64,000 bases of DNA, taken from contig JAUVZY010000014.1 of NCBI GenBank assembly GCA_030602315.1, forward strand, positions 1-64,000, in the 5' to 3' direction. Source of the stretch: Pseudomonadaceae bacterium. GTDB taxonomy: Bacteria > Pseudomonadota > Gammaproteobacteria > Pseudomonadales > Pseudomonadaceae. A program made the position numbers and the translations under genes. This document shows positions 27,275-36,574 of the stretch, in pieces. Every line of letters starts with the position of its first letter. Position 1 is the stretch's first letter. The notes beneath the pieces were generated by a model. It was not told the DNA's origin and ran no database searches. It saw nothing but the letters and a program-made list of their open reading frames with translations.

Positions 27275-27907
27275 ATGAACAAAGCACTCGTGAGTCTGCT
27301 GTTGACCCTGGGCATCACCGGTATGGCCCACGCGGCTGGCGACGCCGCCGCCGGTCAGAACAAGGTCGTCATGTGCGGCGCCTGCCATGGTGCGGACGGC
27401 AACAGCGCCGCGCCGAACTTCCCGAAACTGGCTGGCCAGGGCGAGCGCTACCTGCTCAAGCAGCTGCAGGACATCAAGGCCGGCAGCAGCCCGACCGCCC
27501 AGCCGGGCGTCGGCCGCAAGGTCATCGAGATGACCGGCCTGCTGGACCCGCTGAGCGAGCAGGATCTGGCTGACATCGCTGCCTTCTACGCCAGCCAGAA
27601 GCCCACCACCGGCTACGCCGATCCGGCGCTGGTCGAGCGCGGCGAAGCGCTGTTCCGCGGCGGCAAGCTGGACCTGGGCATGCCGGCCTGCACCGGCTGC
27701 CACGCACCGGACGGCCAGGGCAACGACCTGGCTTCCTACCCGCGTCTGGCTGGCCAGCATGCCGCCTACACCGCCAAGCAGCTGACCGACTTCCGCGAAG
27801 GCAACCGCATGAACGACGGCGAAGCCGCCATCATGCGCTCGGTCGCCGCCAAGCTGAGCAACAAGGACATCGAAGCGCTGTCCAGCTACATCCAGGGCCT
27901 GCACTGA
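27275..27907 (+). CDS. Dihaem cytochrome c4
   Basis: A 210-residue periplasmic dihaem cytochrome that passes electrons from the bc1 complex toward cytochrome c oxidases. A cleavable signal peptide ends near AHA (residue 20). The two haem sites are CGACH (Cys34, Cys37, His38) and CTGCH (Cys139, Cys142, His143), one in each half of an internally duplicated protein, and the repeated YPRLAGQ/FPKLAGQ motif marks both halves. It starts a conserved run with dsbA and the phosphatase-type gene, but a strong terminator lies directly after it. Confidence 0.95.
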   Translation: MNKALVSLLLTLGITGMAHAAGDAAAGQNKVVMCGACHGADGNSAAPNFPKLAGQGERYLLKQLQDIKAGSSPTAQPGVGRKVIEMTGLLDPLSEQDLADIAAFYASQKPTTGYADPALVERGEALFRGGKLDLGMPACTGCHAPDGQGNDLASYPRLAGQHAAYTAKQLTDFREGNRMNDGEAAIMRSVAAKLSNKDIEALSSYIQGLH

Positions 27908-27925
27908 GTCCGGATGCGAGGTGAC

Positions 27926-27963
27926 AAAAGGGCGACTCGGCTGTGGGCCGGGTCGCCCTTTTT
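27926..27963 (+). terminator. Rho-independent terminator of the cytochrome c4 gene
   Basis: An 11-base perfect stem (AAAAGGGCGAC and its complement) with a GC-rich loop is followed by a run of five T. It ends the cytochrome c4 transcript, so dsbA needs its own promoter in the 88 bases that follow. Confidence 0.92.
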
Positions 27964-28051
27964 CGTCTCTGGGGCCGTTACAATCCGCGCCAGTTCATGT
28001 TCTGTGTCGGCCTGTCCCGGGCCGCACGGTCGTTTCCAGCAGGAGTCAGTC

Positions 28052-28699
28052 ATGCGCAAACTCTTTTTCGGTGTGATGTTCACCACCGCCAGCCTGTTCG
28101 GTCTGGCCGCCCATGCCGAGCAACCGGCCGCGGCGCCGTCCTTCGAGGCCGGCAAGCACTATGTCGAGCTGCGCAACCCGGTGCCGACCGCGACGGCGGA
28201 CAAGGTCGAGGTGGTCGAGCTGTTCTGGTACGGCTGCGGTCACTGCTATCAGTTCGAGGCGCACCTCAAGCCCTGGAGCGAACAGCTGCCCGAGGACGTG
28301 GCATTGCGCAAGCTGCCGGCGCTGTTCGGCGGCCTGTGGAACGCCCATGGCCAGCTCTATCTGACCCTCGAGGCGATGGGTGCCGAGCCGAAGGTGCATG
28401 AGGCGATCTTCGAGGCGATCCACAAGCAGAACCGCAAGCTGGCCACCCCCGGCGAGATGGCCGATTTCCTCGCCGAGCAGGGCATGAACCGCAACCAGTT
28501 CCTGCAGACCTACAACTCCTTCGGCGTGAAGAGCGCCATGGAGAAGGCCAAGCGCCAGGCCATGGCCTATCAAGTCAGCGGCGTGCCGGTGATGGTGGTG
28601 GCGGGCAAGTACCGTTTCGACCTGGGCAGCGCCGGCGGCCCGCAGCGGGCGCTTGAGCTGGCTGAGTTTCTGATCGAGAAAGAGCGCCGCGCGCGCTGA
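28052..28699 (+). CDS. dsbA: Thiol:disulfide interchange protein DsbA
   Basis: A 215-residue periplasmic oxidoreductase that introduces disulfide bonds into exported proteins. A signal peptide ends near AHA (residue 22). The thioredoxin fold has the active site CGHC (Cys62 and Cys65) in LFWYGCGHCYQFEAHL, a helical insert, and the cis-proline loop VSGVPVMVV. The ATG has AGGAG nine bases upstream; longer frames run into the terminator of the preceding gene. Its neighbours (cytochrome c4 upstream, EEP-family gene downstream) are the usual pseudomonad ones. Confidence 0.96.
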   Translation: MRKLFFGVMFTTASLFGLAAHAEQPAAAPSFEAGKHYVELRNPVPTATADKVEVVELFWYGCGHCYQFEAHLKPWSEQLPEDVALRKLPALFGGLWNAHGQLYLTLEAMGAEPKVHEAIFEAIHKQNRKLATPGEMADFLAEQGMNRNQFLQTYNSFGVKSAMEKAKRQAMAYQVSGVPVMVVAGKYRFDLGSAGGPQRALELAEFLIEKERRAR

Positions 28700-28711
28700 T
28701 CCTGCCGCGCC

Positions 28712-29581
28712 ATGCTGCGCCATTGGCGTACCTCGCGCACGGTCAGTCAGGGCCGCGCCCAGCGCAACGTGCAGTGCCTGACCGAGAGCGGCCTGCCCTG
28801 CGACGGTCGCCTGCGGCTGTTGAGCTTCAACATCCAGGTCGGCATCAGTACCGGCGGCTATCACCATTACCTCACCCGCAGCTGGCAGCACCTGCTGCCG
28901 CATGCGGGCCGTGCGCTGAATCTGACGCGGATCGCCGAACTGCTGGCCGGCTACGACCTGGTCGCCCTGCAGGAAGTCGACGGCGGCAGCCTGCGTTCGG
29001 GCTTTATCAATCAGGTCGAGCACCTGGCCCAGCTGGGCGGGTTCCCCTACTGGTACCAGCAGCTCAACCGTAACCTGGGGCGCTTCGCCCAGCACAGCAA
29101 CGGCGTGCTCAGCCGGCTCGACCCGCAGGCGCTGGAAGACCATCCGCTGCCCGGTCCGCCGGGACGCGGCGCGATCCTGATGCGCTTCGGCGACGGCGAG
29201 GACGCGCTGGCGGTGGTGGTCATGCACCTGTCGCTCGGCGGGCGGACACGCACCCGCCAGCTGGCTTACATCCGCGAGCTGGTCGGCAGCTACCGGCATC
29301 TGGTGCTGATGGGGGACATGAATACCCACGCCGTCGATCTGCTCGAGCACTCGCCACTGCGCGATTTGGGATTGCTCGCGCCGCAGGTCGAGGCTACCTT
29401 TCCGAGCTGGCAGCCGCAGCGCTGCCTCGATCACATTCTGCTGACCCCCAGCCTGACGCTGGAGAGCGTCGGCGTATTGCCCCGACCCATTTCCGATCAC
29501 CTACCGGTGGCCGTCGAGATCCGCCTGCCCGCTGCCCTGCGGGGCGTCTCGCCGCCGGCAGCCATGGTTCCTCTAGGATGA
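28712..29581 (+). CDS. Endonuclease/exonuclease/phosphatase-family protein
   Basis: A 289-residue protein of the EEP metal-dependent phosphoesterase family. Motifs in order are LSFNIQVGI (metal-site Asn), VALQEVDGG (catalytic Glu), VVVMHLSLGG, VLMGDMNTHAVD (Asp/Asn pair) and the terminal ISDHLPVAVEI (catalytic Asp-His). No signal peptide is visible. The natural substrate is unknown; members act on nucleic acids, phospholipids or phosphoinositides. Its stop overlaps the ATG of the GGDEF gene, so the two are co-translated, as in P. aeruginosa. There is no good ribosome site before its own start. Confidence 0.88.
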   Translation: MLRHWRTSRTVSQGRAQRNVQCLTESGLPCDGRLRLLSFNIQVGISTGGYHHYLTRSWQHLLPHAGRALNLTRIAELLAGYDLVALQEVDGGSLRSGFINQVEHLAQLGGFPYWYQQLNRNLGRFAQHSNGVLSRLDPQALEDHPLPGPPGRGAILMRFGDGEDALAVVVMHLSLGGRTRTRQLAYIRELVGSYRHLVLMGDMNTHAVDLLEHSPLRDLGLLAPQVEATFPSWQPQRCLDHILLTPSLTLESVGVLPRPISDHLPVAVEIRLPAALRGVSPPAAMVPLG

Positions 29582-31314
29582 GCGACGACGTCAAGCACTG
29601 GAAAAGCAAATACCTGCACAGCCTGCAGCGGCTCAAGGAGCGCGAGGAACTGTGGGTACGGCGCGTCGATATGCTGCGTCGCAGCCTGATGCGGACCAGC
29701 ATCGCGGCCGAGGGCGTCGACCGTGCGGTGGACAGCTGCATGCACGAGCTGCGCGACCTGCTGCGCCGCGACGCGCTGGATGTCGGGCTGAGCAACCTGG
29801 TGCCGCGCCTGGAAAAGGCCCTGCTGGAGGCCGAGCGGCGCCGCGAGGAGCGTGTCGAGCAGATCGGCGTCGCGCTACGCCGGATCACCGAACAGTTACG
29901 CGAGCTGCCCGGCGCCGAAGAGCATGACAAGGACCTGCGCCGCCTGGTGCTGCGCATGGATTCGCGGGTCGGCCAGCTCGACGAGCTGCACGGGCTGCTG
30001 AGCGAGCTGGCCGAGCTGCAGGCCGAGGTCACGCGCCTGCCGGAGGGCGAGCAGGCGCAGAGCCAGGGCCTGATGCAGCGGCTGTTCGGTTCGCGCAGTC
30101 TGCTCGACGAACAGGAGGCCGCACTGGCGGTATTGGACGCCAGGCCCGAGGTGACCGGCGCCGCCGCGGATGCGGTCGAGACGCCCGCTGATGTTGCGCC
30201 CGGCACCCCGCCGGCGGAAGGCGAGCCGCCGGTCGAGCCGGCCGGCGGTCTGCAGGGGCCGGAGCCGCGCTACAGCCAGGTGGCCGCGCGCATTGAAAGC
30301 ACCCTGACCTCGCTGCTGGACGATCTGCGTTTGCCCGGACCATACCAGGACCGCGCCCAGGCCTTGCGCGCGCGGATTCGCGGTGGGCTGAACTGGTACG
30401 AGCTGATTCCGGTGCTCGACGACCTTGCCGAGCTGCTGCGTGGTCTGTCCTGTGTCGGCCAGGAGGAATTTCAGCAGTACCTGGCGGTACTCAGCCAACG
30501 CCTGGGCACCGTGCAGGAGTGCCTGGCCGAGATGAGCTCGGGCCATGGCCTGCGCTGCGCCGAGGCCCAGGCGCTGGACGGCGCGCTGCGCGAGCAGATG
30601 GGTGGGCTGCACAGTTCGATGCGCGCCGCCACCGAGCTGGCCGCGCTCAAGCAGCTGGTCGAGGAACGGCTCAGTTGCCTGGCGCAGACGGTGGACGAGT
30701 ACCAGGCCCGGCGCCAGGCCCACGAGGCGCAGACCACCGAGCAGCTGCGCGAGCTGAACGAGCGCCTGTCCGGGATGGAGCGGGCGGCCGAAGCGTTGCG
30801 CGGGCAACTGGCCGAGCAGCAGCGCCAGGCCTCGCTGGACAGCCTCACCGGGGTCGCCAACCGTGCGGCGTGGAACGACCGGCTGGAGCAGGAATTCGCC
30901 CGCTGGCAGCGCTACGGCGGCGAGCTGCTGCTGGCGGTGCTGGACGTGGATCACTTCAAGCGGATCAACGACCAGTTCGGCCACGCGGCCGGCGATCGGG
31001 TGCTCAAGATCATCGCCGGCAAGTGGCAGCAGCGCCTGCGCAAGACCGATTTCATCGCCCGTTACGGCGGCGAGGAGTTCGTCATGCTGCTGCCGGCCAC
31101 ACCGCTGGAGCCGGGCTGCACCATCGTCCAGGAGCTGCTGCGCAGCATCGAGGAGTGCCCGTTCCACTTCAAGGGCCAGCGCATCCAGGTCACCGTGTCG
31201 GCCGGGGTGACCGCGTTCAGCGAAGGCGACGATGCCGAGCAGGCTTTCGAGCGCGCCGATCAGGCGCTGTACCGGGCCAAGGAAGCGGGACGCAACCGCC
31301 TGCTGGTCGGCTGA
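29578..31314 (+). CDS. dgcH: GGDEF diguanylate cyclase (DgcH-like)
   Basis: A 578-residue cytoplasmic diguanylate cyclase that would make c-di-GMP from two GTP. The first 410 residues are long charged helices with coiled-coil character and no membrane segment. The C-terminal GGDEF domain carries LTGVANRAAWNDRL, the metal-binding LDVDHFKRIND and an intact active site GGEEF (about residue 496). No RxxD inhibitory site is obvious directly before it. Order with dsbA and the EEP-family gene matches the P. aeruginosa DgcH locus, which is the reason for the symbol. ATGA overlap with the gene before. Confidence 0.88.
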   Translation: MSDDVKHWKSKYLHSLQRLKEREELWVRRVDMLRRSLMRTSIAAEGVDRAVDSCMHELRDLLRRDALDVGLSNLVPRLEKALLEAERRREERVEQIGVALRRITEQLRELPGAEEHDKDLRRLVLRMDSRVGQLDELHGLLSELAELQAEVTRLPEGEQAQSQGLMQRLFGSRSLLDEQEAALAVLDARPEVTGAAADAVETPADVAPGTPPAEGEPPVEPAGGLQGPEPRYSQVAARIESTLTSLLDDLRLPGPYQDRAQALRARIRGGLNWYELIPVLDDLAELLRGLSCVGQEEFQQYLAVLSQRLGTVQECLAEMSSGHGLRCAEAQALDGALREQMGGLHSSMRAATELAALKQLVEERLSCLAQTVDEYQARRQAHEAQTTEQLRELNERLSGMERAAEALRGQLAEQQRQASLDSLTGVANRAAWNDRLEQEFARWQRYGGELLLAVLDVDHFKRINDQFGHAAGDRVLKIIAGKWQQRLRKTDFIARYGGEEFVMLLPATPLEPGCTIVQELLRSIEECPFHFKGQRIQVTVSAGVTAFSEGDDAEQAFERADQALYRAKEAGRNRLLVG

Positions 31315-31401
31315 GGCGACCAGCGGCGAGCCAGGCTGCAGGCAGTTGCCGGCCTATAATGGCCGGCCCGCCAGACGGCGCTCGCCCAACGGAGTTGATT
31401 C

Positions 31402-32190
31402 ATGAAGTCGCTGCTTGCAGTGCTCGGTGCTGCCGTGCTGCTCGCCGGTTGCGCCGGCGGTCCGCGTATCGACACGCGCTACAGCTCGGTCGGCCATGAC
31501 AGCCGCGTGCAGTTCATCGTGGTGCACTACACCTCGAGTGACTTTGCCCGCTCGCTTTCCATTCTCAGCGGGGGCGATGTCAGCAGCCATTACCTGATCG
31601 ATCAGGCGCCGCCGACCATCTACCGACTGGTCGACGAGAACCGCCGTGCCTGGCACGCGGGGGAAAGCGAGTGGCGCGGGCGCACCTGGCTGAATGCGAC
31701 CTCGATCGGCATCGAGCTGGTCAACGCCGGCTATCAGGACAGCCCCGGCGGGCGCATCTGGCAGCCATATCCGGATGAGCAGATCGACCAGCTGATCGTG
31801 CTGCTCAAGGACATCATGGCGCGCCACGGGCTCAAGTCCGGTGCCGTGATCGGTCACAGCGATATCGCTCCGCAGCGCAAGGTCGACCCGGGTCCGGCGT
31901 TTCCCTGGAAGCGCCTGGCCGATGCCGGGCTGATTCCCTGGCCGGCGCCCGAGCAGCAGGCGTTATGGCAGCAGCACTTCGCCCTGGCCGCGCCGGACAT
32001 CTTCTGGTGGCAGCAGGCGCTGGCGCGTTTTGGCTACCGGGTACCGCAGCATGGCGAGCTGGACGAAGCGACGCGCAACGTGATCGCGGCGTTCCAGATG
32101 CGCTACCGGCCGGCGCGCCATGACGGCGAGCCGGATATCGAAACCGCGGCGATCCTCGCGGCGCTCGACGAGCAGGCCGCGCCACGCTGA
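31402..32190 (+). CDS. ampDh2: N-acetylmuramoyl-L-alanine amidase, AmpDh2-like lipoprotein
   Basis: A 262-residue murein amidase that cuts between MurNAc and the stem peptide. A lipobox LLAGC with Cys17 predicts a membrane-anchored periplasmic protein. The amidase_2 domain has zinc-ligand His in FIVVHYTSS, a second His/Asp pair in IGHSDIAPQRKVDPG, and the Glu region SIGIELVN; a peptidoglycan-binding helical domain fills the last 70 residues. GGAG precedes the ATG. The place between dgcH and kinB matches ampDh2 of P. aeruginosa, which is involved in recycling and beta-lactamase control there. Confidence 0.9.
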   Translation: MKSLLAVLGAAVLLAGCAGGPRIDTRYSSVGHDSRVQFIVVHYTSSDFARSLSILSGGDVSSHYLIDQAPPTIYRLVDENRRAWHAGESEWRGRTWLNATSIGIELVNAGYQDSPGGRIWQPYPDEQIDQLIVLLKDIMARHGLKSGAVIGHSDIAPQRKVDPGPAFPWKRLADAGLIPWPAPEQQALWQQHFALAAPDIFWWQQALARFGYRVPQHGELDEATRNVIAAFQMRYRPARHDGEPDIETAAILAALDEQAAPR

Positions 32191-32206
32191 CCCGCCGCCG
32201 CGCGAT

Positions 32207-34000
32207 TCAGATCGGCAGCGCCAGATAGAAGATCGTGCCGTGGCCGATGCGCGAGTGCACGCCGATGCGTCCGCCATGCAGCTGCGCGATCTCCTTGCAT
32301 AGCGCCAGCCCGAGGCCGGCGCCGCCGTGGCGGCGGCCGATCTGCACGAACGGTTCGAAGACCCGGGCCTGCTGGCTGTAGGGGATGCCTTCGCCGTTGT
32401 CCTCGACGCTGATGATCATGCGGTCGCCATGGCGGCGCGCCTGCAGGCGCACCAGGCCGCCTTCGGGGGTGTGGCGCAGGGCATTGGTCAGCAGATTGTC
32501 CAGCACGCGCTCCATCTGTGCCTGGTCCAGCAGCAGGCTGGCCAGCTCCGGCTGCAGGTCCAGGTCGAGGGTGATCGCCCGCTCGCGCGCCTGGCCGAGG
32601 AAGCGCTGGCGCGCCGCGCCGAGCATGCTGGCGATGTCGCATGGCGCCAGATCGAGCTTCTGCTGGCCGCTTTGATAGCGGGAGAAATCCAACAGGTCGT
32701 TGATCAGCCGTACCAGCCGCTGCATTTCATCGTGCACGGTGGCCAGCAGATCGGCCTCGCGGCTCTCGGGCGGGAAGCGCAGACGCTCGCGCAGCAGGCT
32801 GAAGGCCATCTGGATGCCGGTCACCGGCGTGCGCAGTTCATGCGAGGCGCGCAGGACGAACTCGTTGCGCACCCGCTCGAAATTGCGTTGGTCGGTGACA
32901 TCGTGCAGCACCATCACCGCGCCGCTGATGCGGCCGTCATGGTGGCTGACCGGGCTCAGCCGCCAATTGAGCAGGCGCTTTTCGCCATCGGCCTGTACCT
33001 CCAGATCCTGGGCCGGCAGGTTCAGCGGGCGGTCGCGCAGCACCAGCTGCGCCGCTTCGTCGAATTCGGGCTGACCCAGCGCCTGGCCGAGGCTGACACC
33101 CAGGTATTCGTTCTGCCAGCCGAGCTGGCGCTGGGCGACCGGGTTGGCATGTTCCAGGCGGCCCTCGCGGTCGAGGATCAGCAGACCGTCATCGATGCTG
33201 TCGAGCAGCGCCTGCAGGCGCTGCTGCCCGTTCACCAGGGCCTCGACGTTGGTTTGCTGGAACTGGTGGAGCGCCTGGGCCATCAGCCCGAAGCGGCGGA
33301 TCAGCGAGGACAGTTCAGCGATCGGCGAATGCGGCAGGGTGATGTCGAAATCGCCACGGCCGATCCGGTCGGCCGCCGCCGAGAGGCCCTCGATCGGGTC
33401 GCCGAAGCGCCGGGCGAAGCCGTGCGCGGTGATGAAGCCGATCAGCAGCACCGCCACGCCGGTAAGGCCGAGCACGCCGGCGATCAGCAGCGATCGGTCG
33501 CGGCTGCGCGCCTCGGCCTGGTAGACGCGCTCCAGCGCATCCTTCTGCATCTCCACCATCTGCCCGCGCACATCCTTGAAGGCCAGGCCAAGGCTGCTGT
33601 CACCAAACAGGGCCTGGGCCTGGTACACGTGCTGGTGTTCCTGCGCTTCATCGAGGAACGTCCGGTAGGCGCTGCTGATCTGCTGCAGGCCTGCGCGGTC
33701 ATGCGCATGGGCGGTCTGACGCAGGCTGTCCTCGAGGGTAGCCTCGAACCGGGCGCTAAGACCGGCAAGGTCGGTGTCCTCGGGCGAGGCGCCGAGCAGC
33801 AGCAACACATGGTTGCCCAGCAGCTGACGCAACTCCTGAATGGTCTCGATCACCGCGAAGCTGTCCTTGACCAGCCGCTCCTGGGTATTGGCCATCTGCA
33901 CCACGCTCACCAGCGCCAGCAGCAGGCCGATCAGGGCGACCGTCATCAGCGCCGAGAACCCCATGAACAGCCGGGTTCTGAGCTTCATCTGCAGCTTCAT
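32207..34000 (-). CDS. kinB: Sensor histidine kinase KinB
   Basis: A 597-residue membrane sensor kinase. Two hydrophobic segments (about 12-35 and 170-192) frame a helical periplasmic domain; HAMP, PAS (about 255-370), HisKA with phospho-acceptor His387 in LRASHELRTP, and HATPase_c with N box NLLTNALRHTPEG and G boxes DNGEGIP and GAGLGLALC follow. Length and arrangement match KinB, which in P. aeruginosa phosphorylates AlgB and restrains alginate production. Its ATG overlaps the stop of algB (ATGA), so the pair is co-translated. Confidence 0.95.
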   Translation of the reverse strand: MKLQMKLRTRLFMGFSALMTVALIGLLLALVSVVQMANTQERLVKDSFAVIETIQELRQLLGNHVLLLLGASPEDTDLAGLSARFEATLEDSLRQTAHAHDRAGLQQISSAYRTFLDEAQEHQHVYQAQALFGDSSLGLAFKDVRGQMVEMQKDALERVYQAEARSRDRSLLIAGVLGLTGVAVLLIGFITAHGFARRFGDPIEGLSAAADRIGRGDFDITLPHSPIAELSSLIRRFGLMAQALHQFQQTNVEALVNGQQRLQALLDSIDDGLLILDREGRLEHANPVAQRQLGWQNEYLGVSLGQALGQPEFDEAAQLVLRDRPLNLPAQDLEVQADGEKRLLNWRLSPVSHHDGRISGAVMVLHDVTDQRNFERVRNEFVLRASHELRTPVTGIQMAFSLLRERLRFPPESREADLLATVHDEMQRLVRLINDLLDFSRYQSGQQKLDLAPCDIASMLGAARQRFLGQARERAITLDLDLQPELASLLLDQAQMERVLDNLLTNALRHTPEGGLVRLQARRHGDRMIISVEDNGEGIPYSQQARVFEPFVQIGRRHGGAGLGLALCKEIAQLHGGRIGVHSRIGHGTIFYLALPI

Positions 34001-35343
34001 AGGCCGTATTGCTTGCGCTTGCGGTAGAGCGTCGAGGCGTCGATGCCGAGGGTGCGGGCGGCCTGCTCCAGTGTCGGGCTGGCGGCCAGCACGCCGGCGA
34101 TGTGCGCCTTTTCCAGGTCTTCCAGGCTCATGGCATCCCCGACCCGGGGCAGGTTGCCGCCGGTCGGCTCGCCGATCCCCAGGTGGCTGACCTCGATCAG
34201 CGCCTGTGGGCAGATGATGCTGGCGCGTTCGATCACGTTGCGCAGTTCACGCACGTTGCCCGGCCAGCGGTAGGCCTTGAGCGCGCTGGCCGCCGCGTCG
34301 GAAAACCCGCGTGCCGGGCGCCCGTAGTTCTTCACGAACTGGGCGAGGAAGCGCTCGGCGAGGGCGAGGATGTCCTCGGGACGTTCGCGCAGCGGGGGCA
34401 GGTGCAGGGTGATCACGTTCAGGCGATACAGCAGATCTTCGCGAAAACGCCCCTCGCGGACCATGTCCTCGAGGTTGAGGTTGGTGGCCGCCAGGATGCG
34501 CACGTCGGCGCGGCGGGTGACCGGGTCGCCGATCCGCTCGTATTCCTTGTCCTGGATGAAACGCAGCAACTTGGGCTGCAGGGCCAGGGGAAAATCGCCG
34601 ATCTCATCGAGAAACAGCGTACCGCCGTCGGCCTGGCTGACGCGCCCGAGGGTGCTCTCGGTGGCGCCGGTGAAGGAGCCGCGATTGTGGCCGAACAGCT
34701 CGCTTTCCATCAGGTCGGCCGACAGCGACGGGCAGTTGATGGTGACGAAGGCCTTCTTCGCGCGGCGGCTCCAGCTGTGGATGGCATGGGCCAGTTCGCC
34801 TTTCCCGGTGCCCGATTCGCCGAGGATCAGGATGTTGGCGTCGGTGTCGGCTACCTGCCGCGCGGTTTCCAGCACCGCCATCATGGCCGGGCTGTTGGAG
34901 TTGAGCACGTCGCGGCGCTTTTTCACCTCGTCTTCCAGCGCTTCCAGGCGCGCCGCCATGTGCCGCGCTTCGAGCTGCTTGGCGGCCGCCAGGCGCAGCT
35001 GCTCGGGGCTGCAGGGCTTGACCAGGTAGTCCACCGCGCCGGCCTGGATGGCATCGACTGCGGTATCTACCGCCGAATGCGCGGTGACGATCACCACGCG
35101 CATCCACGGGGCCACCACCAGCATCTGGGCCAGCACGTCCAGGCCGTTCTCGTCGCCCAGGCGCAGGTCCAGAAAGCACAGGTCGAACACCTGACGCTGC
35201 AGCAGCGATTCGGCCTGCGCCCCGCTGGAGGCGGTGGCGACGGTGTAGCCGCGGTCCTCGAGGCAGTATCGGAAGGTGCGCAGGATGGCCGCTTCGTCAT
35301 CCACCAGCAGGATGCGGCCGCCAAGGTCCGTCGATTGCTCCAT
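33997..35343 (-). CDS. algB: Sigma-54-type response regulator AlgB
   Basis: A 448-residue NtrC-family regulator. The receiver has phospho-acceptor Asp59 in LCFLDLRLGDENG, the same position as in P. aeruginosa AlgB. The AAA+ domain has Walker A GESGTGKGE, the sigma-54 loop GSFTGA (a variant of GAFTGA) and Walker B GGTLFLDEIGD; a Fis-type helix-turn-helix ends the protein (LEQAARTLGIDASTLYRKRKQ). AlgB activates alginate genes and other surface traits. The Ser in the GSFTGA loop is notable because that loop contacts sigma-54; AlgB of P. aeruginosa works independently of sigma-54 at algD, as I recall. Confidence 0.95.
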   Translation of the reverse strand: MEQSTDLGGRILLVDDEAAILRTFRYCLEDRGYTVATASSGAQAESLLQRQVFDLCFLDLRLGDENGLDVLAQMLVVAPWMRVVIVTAHSAVDTAVDAIQAGAVDYLVKPCSPEQLRLAAAKQLEARHMAARLEALEDEVKKRRDVLNSNSPAMMAVLETARQVADTDANILILGESGTGKGELAHAIHSWSRRAKKAFVTINCPSLSADLMESELFGHNRGSFTGATESTLGRVSQADGGTLFLDEIGDFPLALQPKLLRFIQDKEYERIGDPVTRRADVRILAATNLNLEDMVREGRFREDLLYRLNVITLHLPPLRERPEDILALAERFLAQFVKNYGRPARGFSDAAASALKAYRWPGNVRELRNVIERASIICPQALIEVSHLGIGEPTGGNLPRVGDAMSLEDLEKAHIAGVLAASPTLEQAARTLGIDASTLYRKRKQYGL

Positions 35344-35694
35344 GGGTACTCCAGGTCAGCGGGGGTCGAGCCAAGCCGTCCGCGGCGTGTGCAGCTGGCC
35401 GGGGGCTGGCCCGCGATGATAAGGGCTGGCGCCGGACAACGGGGCCATGCCAGCCAAGACACCGGCGAACGGCCAGGGGACAGCTTAGATACAGCGCCTC
35501 GCTTAGTCCGTTAAAAGGCTTGCAAGTTGCACGGTGCCGCGCGCGGTCGCCGCGCAGGCTGCACAGAGTCAACGAAGCGCAAGACGATGTAAATGGCTCT
35601 AGCGCGGGCATTGCCAGCCGGGGGGATGACTGGCGTGGGCTTTGCTACCCCAGCATCAACTTCACCGCGCGCTGCGCACAGCAGGAGGAAGGTT
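35344..35694. other. Intergenic region upstream of algB and the four-helix-bundle gene
   Basis: These 351 bases separate two divergent genes and hold no gene I can support. They must carry the algB-kinB promoter and that of the stress-type gene at 35695. I see an AT-richer patch near 35510-35525 but no motif I can name, including no clear AlgU-type element. Short open frames here have no ribosome site or family likeness. Confidence 0.55.
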
Positions 35695-36129
35695 ATGGAT
35701 CCCGCCATGAGCCGGTTGAACGAACTGATCGAAATCACCCGCGACGGCCAGCGCTTCTATCAGCGCGCCGCCAACGAGGTGCATGACAACGAACTGCAAG
35801 GGGTGTTCCGCGACATGGCGCAGGCCAAGACCCACGTGATCCAGGCGTTGTCGGTCAAGCTCTCGGCGCACGACGAGCAGGTGTCACAGGGCGGCACCTT
35901 CGCCGGCAAGATGCGCCAGCTGTTCGCCGAGACGCGCAGCCGCCTGGGCGGCGATTCGCGGGTGGCCTATGTGGATCAGCTCGAAGAGATCGAGGATCGC
36001 ATCCTCAAGGCGTTCGAGGACGCCCTCGATGACGCCGACGCCGAGACGCGCGCGCTGCTGGCCAGCGAGCTGCCTCGGCTGCGCGCGTGCCATGAGCGCA
36101 TGCAGCGGCTCAAGCACAGCCTGCACTAG
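35695..36129 (+). CDS. Four-helix-bundle stress protein (DUF2383, PA2169-like)
   Basis: A 144-residue protein predicted to be all helical, with the ferritin-like layout of the DUF2383 or PA2169 family: LNELIEITRDGQRFYQRAAN, a second helix DMAQAKTHVIQALSVKL, and two more amphipathic helices with many Glu, Asp and His. Function is unknown; relatives are often induced by stress or low oxygen. AGGAGG lies just before the ATG at 35695. It is followed by two more small genes of likely stress type on the same strand. Confidence 0.83.
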   Translation: MDPAMSRLNELIEITRDGQRFYQRAANEVHDNELQGVFRDMAQAKTHVIQALSVKLSAHDEQVSQGGTFAGKMRQLFAETRSRLGGDSRVAYVDQLEEIEDRILKAFEDALDDADAETRALLASELPRLRACHERMQRLKHSLH

Positions 36130-36205
36130 CCCCACCCGTCGGTTCGCTCCGATGCCAGGTTCAGTCAGCGGCCGTGTTCAGCGGCCGCAAGAGGGGAGGC
36201 CAGTG

Positions 36206-36445
36206 ATGAAATCATTCGCAAACGGGCGTCATCTTGTTCCGCGTCTGCTGCTTGGCGCGCTCTGCGCGTTGGCGCTGGGCGGCGCGCTGCCGGTGGAACA
36301 ACCGTTCGGTCAGGCGGTGAAAAAAACCGCGGAACGAATCGCACCTCTGCAGGCTCAACCGATACACGCCAGCCAACCTGGATCGGGACTTGCGAGGCCG
36401 GTCCTTGGCGAGCTGAAGGCCGAGACGCGGCGTTGGGTGTTCTAG
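36206..36445 (+). CDS. Small exported-type protein, 79 residues
   Basis: I do not recognise a family. The 79-residue product starts MKSFANGRHLVPRLLLGALC, and residues 12-28 form a hydrophobic, alanine/leucine-rich segment typical of a signal peptide or anchor; the rest is Pro/Gln/Ala-rich with no cysteine except in the signal. A GAGGGGAGG ribosome site precedes the ATG. It lies between the DUF2383 and DUF1328 genes on the same strand. I am fairly sure it is translated but have no functional assignment. Confidence 0.55.
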   Translation: MKSFANGRHLVPRLLLGALCALALGGALPVEQPFGQAVKKTAERIAPLQAQPIHASQPGSGLARPVLGELKAETRRWVF

Positions 36446-36574
36446 CGCCGGCCGAGGTTGCCGTCGTGGCAGTCGCGGCAGGGCAGTTCTCGCGTGAGGG
36501 CAGGGATGCAGGCGCAAGCCATCAGGCGGGCCAGCCTGTCGAGGCCGACCTTCCCCACCAAGAGGAGAACGACC

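Noticed and set aside
35511-35738. Minus-strand 75-codon frame upstream of algB
   Set aside because: No ribosome site, no family likeness, and it overlaps the promoter and start of the four-helix-bundle gene.
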